Of a stretch of 44,903 nt of DNA, positions 10,396 through 18,346 are shown piece after piece. The first letter of the stretch is position 1. Every line of letters starts with the position of its first letter. The DNA lies in assembly GCA_944322375.1 (NCBI GenBank), contig CALUOX010000007.1:1-44903 (forward strand). Reading direction: 5' to 3'. Source of the stretch: an uncultured Alistipes sp. GTDB taxonomy: Bacteria; Bacteroidota; Bacteroidia; Bacteroidales; Rikenellaceae. The position numbers and the translations under genes were made by a program. The notes below the pieces were generated by a model, which did not search any database, was not told the origin of the DNA, and saw only the letters and a list, made by a program, of their open reading frames with translations.

Positions 10396-11256
10396 ATGAA
10401 ACATGCACTAACCTTGCTGGCCTTGGCTGTCTCGTTGACGGCCGCCGCACAAGTCCGGGTCGTCGATCTGTGGAACAACTCGACGGCCCCGCATTCGAAC
10501 GGCATTACGGCCCCCGAAACGGAGAAAAACGGGGCGTTCTACAACATTACGCAGACACAACTGTATGTCTATGCGGCGGATCCGGCCAAGGCTACGGGCC
10601 AGGCTGCGGTTTTGTGCCCCGGCGGCGGATATAAATACGTATCGTTGAACCGCGAAGGACATGAAATCGGATCGTGGCTCGCGGAGAACGGCATTACGGC
10701 CGTAGCACTGAAATACCGCGTGCCGAACGGACGTTGCGAGGTGCCGTTGGAGGATGTTCAGGCGGCTCTGAAGTGGCTTCGCGACCATGCAAAGGAGTAC
10801 GGTGTCGATCCTGCACGGGTGGGCGTCTTCGGCTTCTCGGCAGGCGGACATCTGGCTGCTTCGGCATCGACGTTGCTGCCCGATGCGGAGCGTCCGGCTT
10901 TCGCCGTGCTGGTCTATCCGGTCATCACGGCCGAAGCGGGCAAGTGCCACAAGGGGTCGTTCGACGAACTGCTGGGCAAGGAGCGTACGGCCGAGGAGAA
11001 TGAGGCGTGCTCGTTGCAGAATCGTGTTACGGAGGCGACGCCGACGACGCTGCTGCTGCTTGCCGACGACGACCGCACGGTTCCGCCCGTCAACAGCGCG
11101 CTCTATTACGAGGCGCTCAAGCGTCATGGCGTGAAGGCGTCGATGCACATCTATCCCAACGGCGGTCACGGCGGCGGATTCAATCCTGCGAGGGCTTATC
11201 GCATGGAGTGGCGTGCCGATGTCCTGGACTGGCTCTCCACCCTTCCGAAGGAGTGA
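10396..11256 (+). CDS. secreted alpha/beta hydrolase, esterase-like
   Basis: A 286-residue protein with an N-terminal signal peptide (MKHALTLLALAVSLTAAAQ) and an alpha/beta-hydrolase fold. Visible elements are PGGGY at residues 75-79 (oxyanion-hole loop), the nucleophile elbow GFSAGG with Ser148, a likely acid in LADDDRTVPP, and the histidine in NGGHGGGF near the C-terminus. This arrangement is that of acetyl-esterase/feruloyl-esterase-like enzymes that Bacteroidetes use to deacylate polysaccharides. The substrate cannot be told from sequence; no glycoside hydrolase is adjacent. It stands alone, about 200 bases after leuS, and ends before a strong terminator. Confidence 0.85.
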   Translation: MKHALTLLALAVSLTAAAQVRVVDLWNNSTAPHSNGITAPETEKNGAFYNITQTQLYVYAADPAKATGQAAVLCPGGGYKYVSLNREGHEIGSWLAENGITAVALKYRVPNGRCEVPLEDVQAALKWLRDHAKEYGVDPARVGVFGFSAGGHLAASASTLLPDAERPAFAVLVYPVITAEAGKCHKGSFDELLGKERTAEENEACSLQNRVTEATPTTLLLLADDDRTVPPVNSALYYEALKRHGVKASMHIYPNGGHGGGFNPARAYRMEWRADVLDWLSTLPKE

Positions 11257-11349
11257 TCTTCCGGTGCGGTGCGGCCGGGTCTCCGGGCGCATTCGCCCGA
11301 AGGGAGAGGCTGCGGACAATGGGGACTTTTGTGGCCCGAAGGTAAGGAA

Positions 11350-11382
11350 AAACGGGTGCGGAATCGAATTCCGCACCCGTTT
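11350..11382 (+). terminator. terminator after the esterase gene
   Basis: A 15-base perfect inverted repeat (AACGGGTGCGGAAT... on both sides of a 3-base centre), ending in TTTCCC. The T run is short but the AA-TT flanks make it usable on both strands. Confidence 0.7.
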
Positions 11383-11576
11383 CCCGTCTGCTTTCCGCCT
11401 GTCTCCCGTTCATCCTCCGCCTTCCGTTTTCCGTCCGGATGCTATCCGGCTGTATCCGGTTCCGAACGGACCGGCAGGGCCGTCACCTGCCGGTTCGTTC
11501 GGTGCTCCCGGAGGCGTGTCGGATCTCTTCGCGTGAAAACCTCCTGCGGGGATTTCGCCGTTTCAGACCTTTTGCC

Positions 11577-11584
11577 TATCTTTG
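11577..11584 (+). promoter_or_regulatory. -7 box of the prfA-menA promoter
   Basis: TATCTTTG matches TAnnTTTG; TTTC at 11553-11556 is a weak -33 candidate. Start would be near 11591, about 18 bases before the prfA ATG. Confidence 0.6.
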
Positions 11585-11608
11585 CATCACGAAAAACAGA
11601 GAAACATT

Positions 11609-12694
11609 ATGGCAGACAATTCAATCCTTCAGCGACTGGACGGGCTGAAACTCAAATACGAGGAGCTGGGACAGAAACTCACCGATCCGGAGGTGATTGC
11701 CGATGTCAAGCAGTTCGTGCAGTGCAACAAGGACTACAAGGAGTTAGAGCCGATCATCGAGACTTCGGAGCGTTACCGTACGGCGCTGGCGAATCTGGCC
11801 GAGGCGAAGGACGTGCTGGTGAACGACCACGACGAAGAGATGCGGGAGATGGCGCGCGCGGAGATCGCGGAGCTGGAACCGGCCATTGCCCGCATGGAGG
11901 AGGAGATCAAGCTGCTGCTCATCCCGAAGGATCCGCAGGACAGCAAGAATGCCATCATGGAGATTCGTGGCGGTACGGGCGGCGACGAAGCGGCGCTTTT
12001 TGCCGGAGATCTGTTCCGCATGTACACGAAGTATATCGAATCGAAGGGATGGAAGTACGAGGTAACCTCCTTCTCGGAGGGTGCCGCGGGCGGTTACAAG
12101 GAGATCGTGATGAAGGTGACGGGTCAGAACGTCTATGGAACGTTGAAATACGAGTCGGGCGTCCACCGCGTGCAGCGTGTTCCGGCTACCGAGACCCAGG
12201 GCCGTGTCCATACGTCGGCGGCATCGGTGGCCGTTCTTCCCGAGGCGGAGGAGTTCGACGTGGAGATCTCGATGAACGACATCCGCAAGGATATCTTCTG
12301 CGCGTCGGGACCCGGCGGCCAGTCGGTCAACACGACCTATTCGGCGATCCGGCTCACGCACATCCCGACGGGAATCGTCGTGCAGTGTCAGGATCAGAAG
12401 TCCCAGCTCAAGAACTTCGACAAGGCGTTTGAGGAGCTGCGTACGCGGGTCTTCAACCTTGAGTACTCGAAGTACCTGGAGGAGATCGCCTCGAAGCGCA
12501 AGACGATGGTCTCGACGGGCGACCGTTCGGCGAAGATCCGGACATACAACTACCCGCAGGGTCGTATTACCGACCACCGCATCAACTATACGATCTACAA
12601 TCTTGCGGCCTTCATGGACGGCGACATTCAGGACTGTATCGATCATCTGATCGTTGCGGAGAATGCCGAGCGTCTCAAGGAGAGCGAATTGTAG
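11609..12694 (+). CDS. prfA: peptide chain release factor 1
   Basis: RF1 ends translation at UAA and UAG. ATG 11609 (MADNSILQRLDGLKLKYEE) gives 361 residues; a TTG-initiated extension to 11582 is rejected because it overlaps the promoter. The tripeptide anticodon P-A-T is at residues 192-194, which marks RF1 rather than RF2 (SPF), and the catalytic GGQ is at 236-238 within ASGPGGQSVNTTYSAIRLTH. All domains are present at normal length. menA follows 33 bases later and is probably cotranscribed. Confidence 0.97.
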   Translation: MADNSILQRLDGLKLKYEELGQKLTDPEVIADVKQFVQCNKDYKELEPIIETSERYRTALANLAEAKDVLVNDHDEEMREMARAEIAELEPAIARMEEEIKLLLIPKDPQDSKNAIMEIRGGTGGDEAALFAGDLFRMYTKYIESKGWKYEVTSFSEGAAGGYKEIVMKVTGQNVYGTLKYESGVHRVQRVPATETQGRVHTSAASVAVLPEAEEFDVEISMNDIRKDIFCASGPGGQSVNTTYSAIRLTHIPTGIVVQCQDQKSQLKNFDKAFEELRTRVFNLEYSKYLEEIASKRKTMVSTGDRSAKIRTYNYPQGRITDHRINYTIYNLAAFMDGDIQDCIDHLIVAENAERLKESEL

Positions 12695-12727
12695 CCCTTC
12701 CAACAAATCGGACGACAGCCCGCGACC

Positions 12728-13639
12728 ATGAAAACAAATTCGTTCGCAGCCTGGCTTCTGGCCGTGAGACCGTACAGTCTGGGCAATGCGGTGATCCTCG
12801 TACTTGCGGGTTCGGCTCTGGCCTGGGCCCAGGGATCGTTCCACCTGCTGCCGGCGGCGTTGTGCCTGCTCTTTGCCGTGCTGATGCAGTGTACGGCCAA
12901 TCTCGTCAACGATCTCTACGACTTTCTCAAGGGCGCGGACCGTCCCGACCGGCTGGGGCCCGACCGCGCTTTTGCCAAAGGGTATATCTCGCTGTGGGCC
13001 ATGAAGAGCGGGATCGCAGGCTTCACGGTTGCCGCCGCGGTGAGCGGCTGCAGCGTGTTGCTGTGGGCCTTGCGTCACAATATGCTCCGATACGGCGGCT
13101 GGGAGCTTGTTGCGGTGGGACTGTTCTGCATCCTTTTTGCCTATCTCTATACGGCGGGGCCCTGGCCGTTGGCCTATCACGGGTTGGGCGATGTGGCCGT
13201 CATCCTCTTTTTCGGCATCATCCCTGTCGGTTTTACCTGCTACATCCAGACCGGTCTGTGGTCGTGGCCGGTGACCGCCTGCGGAGCCGCTTGCGGACTG
13301 GTTATCGATACGATGTTGATGGTCAACAACTTTCGCGACAGAAAAGAGGATGCGGAGAGCGGCAAACAGACGATTGTGGTGCGCTTCGGCGCCGCTTTCG
13401 GCCGCTGGAGCTACCTCGGACTCGGCATCCTGGCCGTCGTGCTTTGCCTGACGCTGTTATTCGAGGGCCTCGTATGGACGGCCCTGCTGCCGCTGCTCTA
13501 TCTGCCGCTGCATGTGGCGACGTGGCGCAAGATGGTGCGGATCGACCACGGTGAGGCGTTGAATGTCTGTCTGGGAGAGACGGCCCGCAACATCTGGCTC
13601 TTCGGCGTACTGCTTACGCTCGGGATCCTCTTGGGTTGA
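12728..13639 (+). CDS. menA: UbiA-family prenyltransferase, probably menaquinone MenA
   Basis: Integral membrane enzyme that would transfer a polyprenyl chain to 1,4-dihydroxy-2-naphthoate, giving demethylmenaquinone. The 303-residue product has about eight hydrophobic segments and the two aspartate-rich motifs of the UbiA superfamily: NDLYDFLKGAD (residues 61-71) and, later, DTMLMVNNFRDRKEDAESGK. The NNFRDRKED motif and the short length favour MenA over UbiA, in keeping with menaquinone being the usual Bacteroidetes quinone. It follows prfA by 33 bases; no other men genes are nearby. A purine-rich intergenic stretch follows. Confidence 0.88.
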   Translation: MKTNSFAAWLLAVRPYSLGNAVILVLAGSALAWAQGSFHLLPAALCLLFAVLMQCTANLVNDLYDFLKGADRPDRLGPDRAFAKGYISLWAMKSGIAGFTVAAAVSGCSVLLWALRHNMLRYGGWELVAVGLFCILFAYLYTAGPWPLAYHGLGDVAVILFFGIIPVGFTCYIQTGLWSWPVTACGAACGLVIDTMLMVNNFRDRKEDAESGKQTIVVRFGAAFGRWSYLGLGILAVVLCLTLLFEGLVWTALLPLLYLPLHVATWRKMVRIDHGEALNVCLGETARNIWLFGVLLTLGILLG

Positions 13640-13934
13640 CCGTTGGCGGTTCCGGAGCAGTTTCCGGTTGTCCGGCCCGTTCTTCGTAACACCGATAAGG
13701 GAGGGGAAGATAGCAGTATATAGGAGCAGAAACCATGCGAAGGAGAGCGGGAAAGAGAATAGAATAAGGGAAGAGAAGAGGGAAAGGGAGCAAAGAAGGG
13801 AGCGTTGAGGCGTCTGCAACCTTTCGTTTCACTTTTACGCATCTGCGCTGGAAGGAGGGGAAACGATCCTTCCCCGGTGCGACAAACAACATCGTTGATA
13901 ATCCGTTCGGATTCCGAATAACAGACAACCGGAG
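13640..13934. other. intergenic polypurine stretch
   Basis: Between menA and the radical SAM gene the plus strand is strongly purine-biased from about 13690 to 13815 (long runs of GGGAAGAGAAGAGG type). Open frames here are only by-products of that bias. No terminator hairpin or consensus promoter is visible. Confidence 0.6.
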
Positions 13935-15737
13935 ATGTTTCTGCCAACTACAGTCAAGGAGGTCCAGGCGCTGGGCTGGGACGCAATAGACGTCGTTCTC
14001 TTTACGGGCGACGCCTATATCGATCATCCTGCATTCGGGGCTGCCGTTGTCGGCCGCCTGCTTGAGGCCGAAGGCTATCGGGTGGCGGTTGTTCCGCAGC
14101 CCAACTGGCGGGACGATCTGCGCGATTTCCGCAAGTTCGGTGCCCCGCGTCTCTTTTTTGCCGTCACGGGTGGGGCGATGGACTCGATGGTCAACCACTA
14201 CACGGCCAACAAACGGTTGCGCAGCAACGATGCCTATACGCCGGGCGGTGCGGCGGGATTCCGTCCCGACTACGCCGTTACAACCTACACGCGGATCCTT
14301 AAACGACTCTACCCGCATACGCCGGTGGTGATCGGTGGCATCGAAGCCTCGCTGCGGCGGCTGACCCATTACGACTATTGGCAGGATGCGCTCAAGCCTT
14401 CGATTCTGGTGGAGAGCGGTGCCGACCTGCTGATCTACGGCATGGGAGAGGGTGTCGTTCAGGAGGTTGCCCGGACGCTCCGCAACGGTTATAACATGAA
14501 GCTGCTGCGCCGCATCCGCCAGGTGGCTTTTCTGTCCGACGGCGCTTACGTCGAACGGCTCGACGACAGGCAGATGCTCCACTCCTACGAGGAGTGCTGT
14601 CGCGATGCACACGCTTTCGGTGAAAATTTCCGGATCATCGAGACGGAGAGCAACCTGATGGAGCCGCATCATGTGCTTGTGGAGCCGGTGGGTGAGCGTT
14701 TCGTCGTGGTTACGCCGCCGCGGGCAACGCTTACGACCGAAGAGCTGGACCATTCGTTCGACCTCCCCTATGAGCGGGCGCCGCATCCGCGCTATCGCGG
14801 CAAGGGGAATATTCCGGCGTGGGAGATGATCAAACATTCGATCAACATCCATCGGGGGTGTTTCGGCGGCTGTGCCTTCTGCACCATTTCGGCGCATCAG
14901 GGGAAATTCATCCACTCCCGCTCCGAACGTTCGATTCTTGACGAGGTGCGGCGGATCGTCGCGATGCCCGATTTCCGCGGGTATATCTCCGATGTGGGAG
15001 CTCCGTCGGCCAACATGTACCGGATGGGCGGTCGGGACCGGTCGCTCTGCGCGCGCTGCCGCCGTCCGTCGTGTCTCCATCCCCATCCGTGCCCCAATCT
15101 GAACAACGACCATCGGCCGCTGCTCGATCTTTATGCCAGGATCCGTGCGGTAAAGGGGGTAAAGAAGGCATTCATCGGCAGCGGCATCCGTTACGACCTC
15201 TTCGACGACAGCAATTATCTTGAGACGGTCCTGAAATACCATACGTCGGGACGGCTGAAGGTCGCGCCGGAACATACCGAGGATTCGGTGCTCAAGCGGA
15301 TGCGTAAACCGTCGTTCACCCTTTTCGAGCGGCTGAACGATGATTTTCATGCGATCTGTGCCCGCAACGGGTTGAACTACCAGCTGATTCCCTATTTCAT
15401 CTCGTCGCATCCGGGATGTACCGAGCAGGACATGCAGGCGTTGGCCCGCAAGGTGTTGGGAAAGCTGCACTTCACGCTCGAGCAGGTGCAGGATCTGACG
15501 CCGACACCGATGACCCTTTCATCGGTCATGTTCTACACGGGGGAGGATCCCTATACGGGCGAGAAGGTCTATGTGGCGCGTACGCAGGAGGAGAAACGTC
15601 GGCAGAAGAGCTATTTCTTCCGTTCGGGACAGACAGCCAGCCGCCCCGACAAGGCGCGGCGCGGTACATCCCCGCATGAAAAGGATCCTCGGCCGAAACG
15701 CAGTGGCAGGGAGTTTGTGAAACGTCCGAAACGGTAA
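13935..15737 (+). CDS. YgiQ-family radical SAM protein
   Basis: A 600-residue member of the YgiQ (UPF0313) group of radical SAM enzymes, function unknown. The start MFLPTTVKEVQALGWDAIDV and the following VLFTGDAYIDHPAFGAAVVG are typical. An N-terminal cobalamin-binding-like region is followed by the radical SAM cluster motif C309-FGG-C313-AF-C316 (CxxxCxxC) in HRGCFGGCAFCTISAHQG, and the C-terminal region shows a further cysteine group (LCARCRRPSCLHPHPCPN). The tail is lysine/arginine-rich and poorly conserved. The gene stands alone, with a 500-base repeat-bearing gap after it. Length is normal. Confidence 0.92.
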   Translation: MFLPTTVKEVQALGWDAIDVVLFTGDAYIDHPAFGAAVVGRLLEAEGYRVAVVPQPNWRDDLRDFRKFGAPRLFFAVTGGAMDSMVNHYTANKRLRSNDAYTPGGAAGFRPDYAVTTYTRILKRLYPHTPVVIGGIEASLRRLTHYDYWQDALKPSILVESGADLLIYGMGEGVVQEVARTLRNGYNMKLLRRIRQVAFLSDGAYVERLDDRQMLHSYEECCRDAHAFGENFRIIETESNLMEPHHVLVEPVGERFVVVTPPRATLTTEELDHSFDLPYERAPHPRYRGKGNIPAWEMIKHSINIHRGCFGGCAFCTISAHQGKFIHSRSERSILDEVRRIVAMPDFRGYISDVGAPSANMYRMGGRDRSLCARCRRPSCLHPHPCPNLNNDHRPLLDLYARIRAVKGVKKAFIGSGIRYDLFDDSNYLETVLKYHTSGRLKVAPEHTEDSVLKRMRKPSFTLFERLNDDFHAICARNGLNYQLIPYFISSHPGCTEQDMQALARKVLGKLHFTLEQVQDLTPTPMTLSSVMFYTGEDPYTGEKVYVARTQEEKRRQKSYFFRSGQTASRPDKARRGTSPHEKDPRPKRSGREFVKRPKR

Positions 15738-16242
15738 GAAATCGCGATCTCCGCAACTTGAAACTGAAAGAGTGCACGAGGTTTCTGCAATCGCTGCGGA
15801 ACGGATACGGAGGCCGGTCAAACCGGGAAGCGTGCAAAAGAGTCCTGACCGGCAGGCGGAAGCCCGGAATCGGGAGCTGATGGCAGGGCTCGGAAACGCG
15901 GAAACCCGGAAGGGCGGACAAAAGCTCGGAACCGGTAGCGTGGGGCAAAAAGTTCAACATCGGGAGCGGGGCGAAAAATCAGAACCAGAAGTGGAGCGGC
16001 GAAAAGCGCTGGGTCGGAGGCGATCCCGGAATTGGGAGCGGGCCCGGGATCCGGAACGGGATGCAACATCTGGAGCAGAGATGCAATAACCGGAACGGGA
16101 CGCAACAACCGGAACGGGGTGCGCAGGATCTGGAACGGGCGCAGGATCGGAGGTGTGGAGAGAGCAGACTCCCCGGCGGAAAAGCCGCAACAGGGTAGAG
16201 GTATCGCAGGTCCGTTGCTGCGGCTCGACGAACGTCCGTCGT
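15738..16242. other. intergenic region with degenerate repeats
   Basis: No gene is supported. The stretch is rich in GGAA/CGGGAG words; from 16051 to 16146 these form an orderly tandem array (see repeat entry). Upstream, 15850-16040 carries looser versions of the same words. The frames open here on both strands have repetitive products and no family. Confidence 0.6.
16051..16146. repeat. degenerate 19-20-base tandem repeat, about 5 units
   Basis: Units begin CCGGAACGGGATGCAACAT (16051), CTGGAGCAGAGATGCAATA (16070), CCGGAACGGGACGCAACAA (16090), CCGGAACGGGGTGCGCAGGA (16109) and CTGGAACGGGCGCAGGA (16130). Related words recur in other gaps of this window. Confidence 0.7.
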
Positions 16243-17142
16243 CTATCGAAGCGGCAGATGGCGTTCGACGGTCTCCCGCAGATGCTCGTTGTTCAGGTGT
16301 GTATAGATCTCCGTCGTAACGATGTTTTCATGTCCCAGCATCTCCTGCACCTGCCGGATCGAGGCGCCGCCTTCGAGCAGATGCGTCGCAAACGAATGAC
16401 GGAAGGTGTGCGGGCTGACCCGCTTGTCGATCCCGGCCCGCTGCACGGCCTGCCGGATGATCGTAAAAACCATCACGCGGGTGAGTTGCTTGCCCCGGTT
16501 GTTGAGGAAGAGGATCTCTTCGTCTTTCCGGGCGCCCTCCCGGCAGTCGAGGTAGGCGTATATCTTGTTCCGTGCAGTGTCGCTGATGGGGACCAGCCGT
16601 TGCTTGTCGCCTTTCCCGATTACGCGGATGTAGCCCTCCCCGAAAAAAAGATCGCCCAGCCGCAGCGAGACGAGTTCCGATACGCGCAGTCCGCAGGAGT
16701 AGAGAACCTCGAGCATGGCGCTGTCCCGAATGCCCTTCGGCGTGCTGCAGTCGATGGCGCCGATGATGCGGTCGATCTCGGCCGTCGTCAGGACATCGGG
16801 CAGATGGCGCCCGAATTTGGGACTGTGGATGAACTCCATCGGTGATGTCTCGATCACCTCGGTTAGAAGCAGGTAGTTGAAGAAGCTTTTCAGTCCGCTG
16901 AGGGCGCGTGCCTGGGAACTCTTTTCGCGGCCCTGGTCGAAGAGCCATGCCATGTAGCGTTCGATCATCTGCGGCTCGACCTTGCGGGGCGGCACGTCCC
17001 ACATGCGCATGATAAAGTGTGCGAACTGCTCAAGATCATGCATGTACGACTCGACGGTATTCTCGGAGAGTCTTTTTTCCAACTTGATATAGATGCGGTA
17101 ACGACGGGAAATTTCTTCCCAGCGCTTGCTGGATTCTGCCAT
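16243..17142 (-). CDS. xerD: site-specific tyrosine recombinase, XerD type
   Basis: Recombinase that resolves chromosome dimers at dif. ATG 17142 (MAESSKRWEEISRRYRIYIK) gives 299 residues, the usual Xer length; the open frame continues upstream but that part is antisense to prmA. The SAM-like N-terminal DNA-binding domain is followed by the catalytic set Arg153 (GLRVSEL), Lys177 (GKGDKQRLVP), His245 and Arg248 (HTFRHSFATHLLE), His271 (GHENIVTTEIYTHL) and nucleophile Tyr280. Housekeeping context and length argue against an integrative-element integrase. It is divergent from prmA with only 57 bases between the start codons. Confidence 0.93.
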   Translation of the reverse strand: MAESSKRWEEISRRYRIYIKLEKRLSENTVESYMHDLEQFAHFIMRMWDVPPRKVEPQMIERYMAWLFDQGREKSSQARALSGLKSFFNYLLLTEVIETSPMEFIHSPKFGRHLPDVLTTAEIDRIIGAIDCSTPKGIRDSAMLEVLYSCGLRVSELVSLRLGDLFFGEGYIRVIGKGDKQRLVPISDTARNKIYAYLDCREGARKDEEILFLNNRGKQLTRVMVFTIIRQAVQRAGIDKRVSPHTFRHSFATHLLEGGASIRQVQEMLGHENIVTTEIYTHLNNEHLRETVERHLPLR

Positions 17143-17150
17143 TTTATCCC

Positions 17151-17158
17151 TAACTTTG
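17151..17158 (+). promoter_or_regulatory. -7 box of the prmA promoter
   Basis: TAACTTTG matches TAnnTTTG; TTG at 17126-17128 is a possible -33 box (22-base spacing). Start would be near 17165, about 35 bases before the prmA ATG. It faces the xerD -7 box 6 bases away. Confidence 0.6.
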
Positions 17159-17164
17159 CAACGA

Positions 17165-17172
17165 CAAAGATA
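17165..17172 (-). promoter_or_regulatory. -7 box of the xerD promoter
   Basis: Minus-strand TATCTTTG at 17172-17165. Start would be near 17158, about 16 bases before the xerD ATG. No clear -33 box is seen. It overlaps the region used by the facing prmA promoter. Confidence 0.5.
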
Positions 17173-17199
17173 GCGATTTTTACATAATAATTCATCGGA

Positions 17200-18027
17200 A
17201 TGAATCGTATCGAACTGACGCTGGATGCCGTTGACGCTGCGCAGGCCGAGATCCTCATGGCGGAATTGGCCGACTATCCGTTCGACAGCTTTGAGGTGGA
17301 AGGCGCGCGTCTGAAGGCCTATGTTGCGCAGGACCGGCTTGCCGACTGCAAGGAGGCCGTGGATGCGTTGCTGGCGCGTTACGGAGTCTCGCACGCCACC
17401 TATCTGAGTCTCGAACCGCAAAACTGGAACGCCTTGTGGGAGCGGAACTTCACGCCGGTCCGGGTCGATGAACGGCTGACGATACGGACTCCGTTCCATG
17501 CGGCTTCGACGACTCCGCTGGAGGTGGTCGTCATGCCCCGCATGTCGTTCGGTACGGGGCATCATGCCACGACGTGTCTGATGGCTGCCGGCGTGCTGGA
17601 TCATGATGTCGCGGGGCTGCGCGGGCTGGACATGGGTTCCGGTACGGGCGTTCTGGCCATTGTCGCGGCGCTGCGCGGTGCGGCAGGTGTCGATGCGGTC
17701 GATATCGACGAATGGGCCTATGAGAACAGCATCGAGAATATCCGCAGAAACGGGGTCGAGTCGAAGGTTTCGCCGATATTGGGCGGCGTCGAAACGATTG
17801 CGGGCCGGCATTACGACTTTATTCTGGCCAATATCAACCGCAATATTCTCATCTCCCAGTTGCCGGCCTATGCGGCGGCGCTCGATGCCGGCGGGTGGCT
17901 CCTGATGAGCGGTATTCTGGAGAGCGATCTGGATTTCCTGAGCGAGGCGGCGCGTGCCGAAGGGTTCTCCGTGACGGGAACGGCGGTGCGTGATGGCTGG
18001 GCGCGGCTCGATGTCGTGAAGATGTGA
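17200..18027 (+). CDS. prmA: ribosomal protein L11 methyltransferase
   Basis: PrmA is the SAM-dependent methyltransferase that trimethylates ribosomal protein L11. The 275-residue protein starts MNRIELTLDAVDAAQAEILM with the small N-terminal substrate-recognition domain, then the Rossmann-like methyltransferase domain: MSFGTGHHATTCLM, the SAM-binding motif LDMGSGTGVLAIVAA, an acidic VDIDEWAYENS, and the catalytic-loop ILANINRNIL. Length is typical of the shorter Bacteroidetes forms. It is divergent from xerD and followed by a long purine-rich gap. Confidence 0.94.
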   Translation: MNRIELTLDAVDAAQAEILMAELADYPFDSFEVEGARLKAYVAQDRLADCKEAVDALLARYGVSHATYLSLEPQNWNALWERNFTPVRVDERLTIRTPFHAASTTPLEVVVMPRMSFGTGHHATTCLMAAGVLDHDVAGLRGLDMGSGTGVLAIVAALRGAAGVDAVDIDEWAYENSIENIRRNGVESKVSPILGGVETIAGRHYDFILANINRNILISQLPAYAAALDAGGWLLMSGILESDLDFLSEAARAEGFSVTGTAVRDGWARLDVVKM

Positions 18028-18346
18028 AGGTTTGAACGCCGGGGGCTGAAAAGCCGGGACCGGCGTACGGTGAAGGCGTGAAGCGTAGAGAGGGGGGGGG
18101 AGTGAAAGGAGAGACGGCGAAGGTCGAGAAAGAGCGTTTGAGTGTTTGAGCGAGAGAGCCGGGAAGGAAGTGGCGAGAGACGGGAAGAAAAGGAGGAGAG
18201 GGGAAGAGTCGTGAAGAGAGAGATTGAGGGAGTGAGAGGAAGAGGAGCGGAAAGCGGAAGGAAGTGCGGGAGAGCGCGGGTAGAATCGCGGTGATTCGGT
18301 TTATATTCAATATGATGCAACGATCGGTTGCCCAAAGGGAGTGTGT
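18028..18346. other. intergenic polypurine stretch
   Basis: From about 18085 to 18280 the plus strand is almost entirely G and A, including a run of nine G near 18095. No terminator, consensus promoter or gene is visible. A GA-rich GGGAG that could act as ribosome binding site for the next gene ends at 18341. Confidence 0.6.

Larger units (their letters stand above)
11257..11608. other. intergenic region with terminator and prfA promoter
   Basis: No gene is supported. It contains the perfect hairpin at 11350-11382 and the prfA -7 box at 11577-11584. The rest is GC-rich without recognisable features. Confidence 0.6.

Noticed and set aside
15850-16146. CRISPR array.
   Set aside because: Units are short, degenerate and contiguous, with no spacers and no cas genes nearby.
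16243-17142. Integrase of a mobile element with its attachment site at the tRNA.
   Set aside because: The protein is a normal-length housekeeping Xer recombinase about 9 kb from the tRNA, among core genes.
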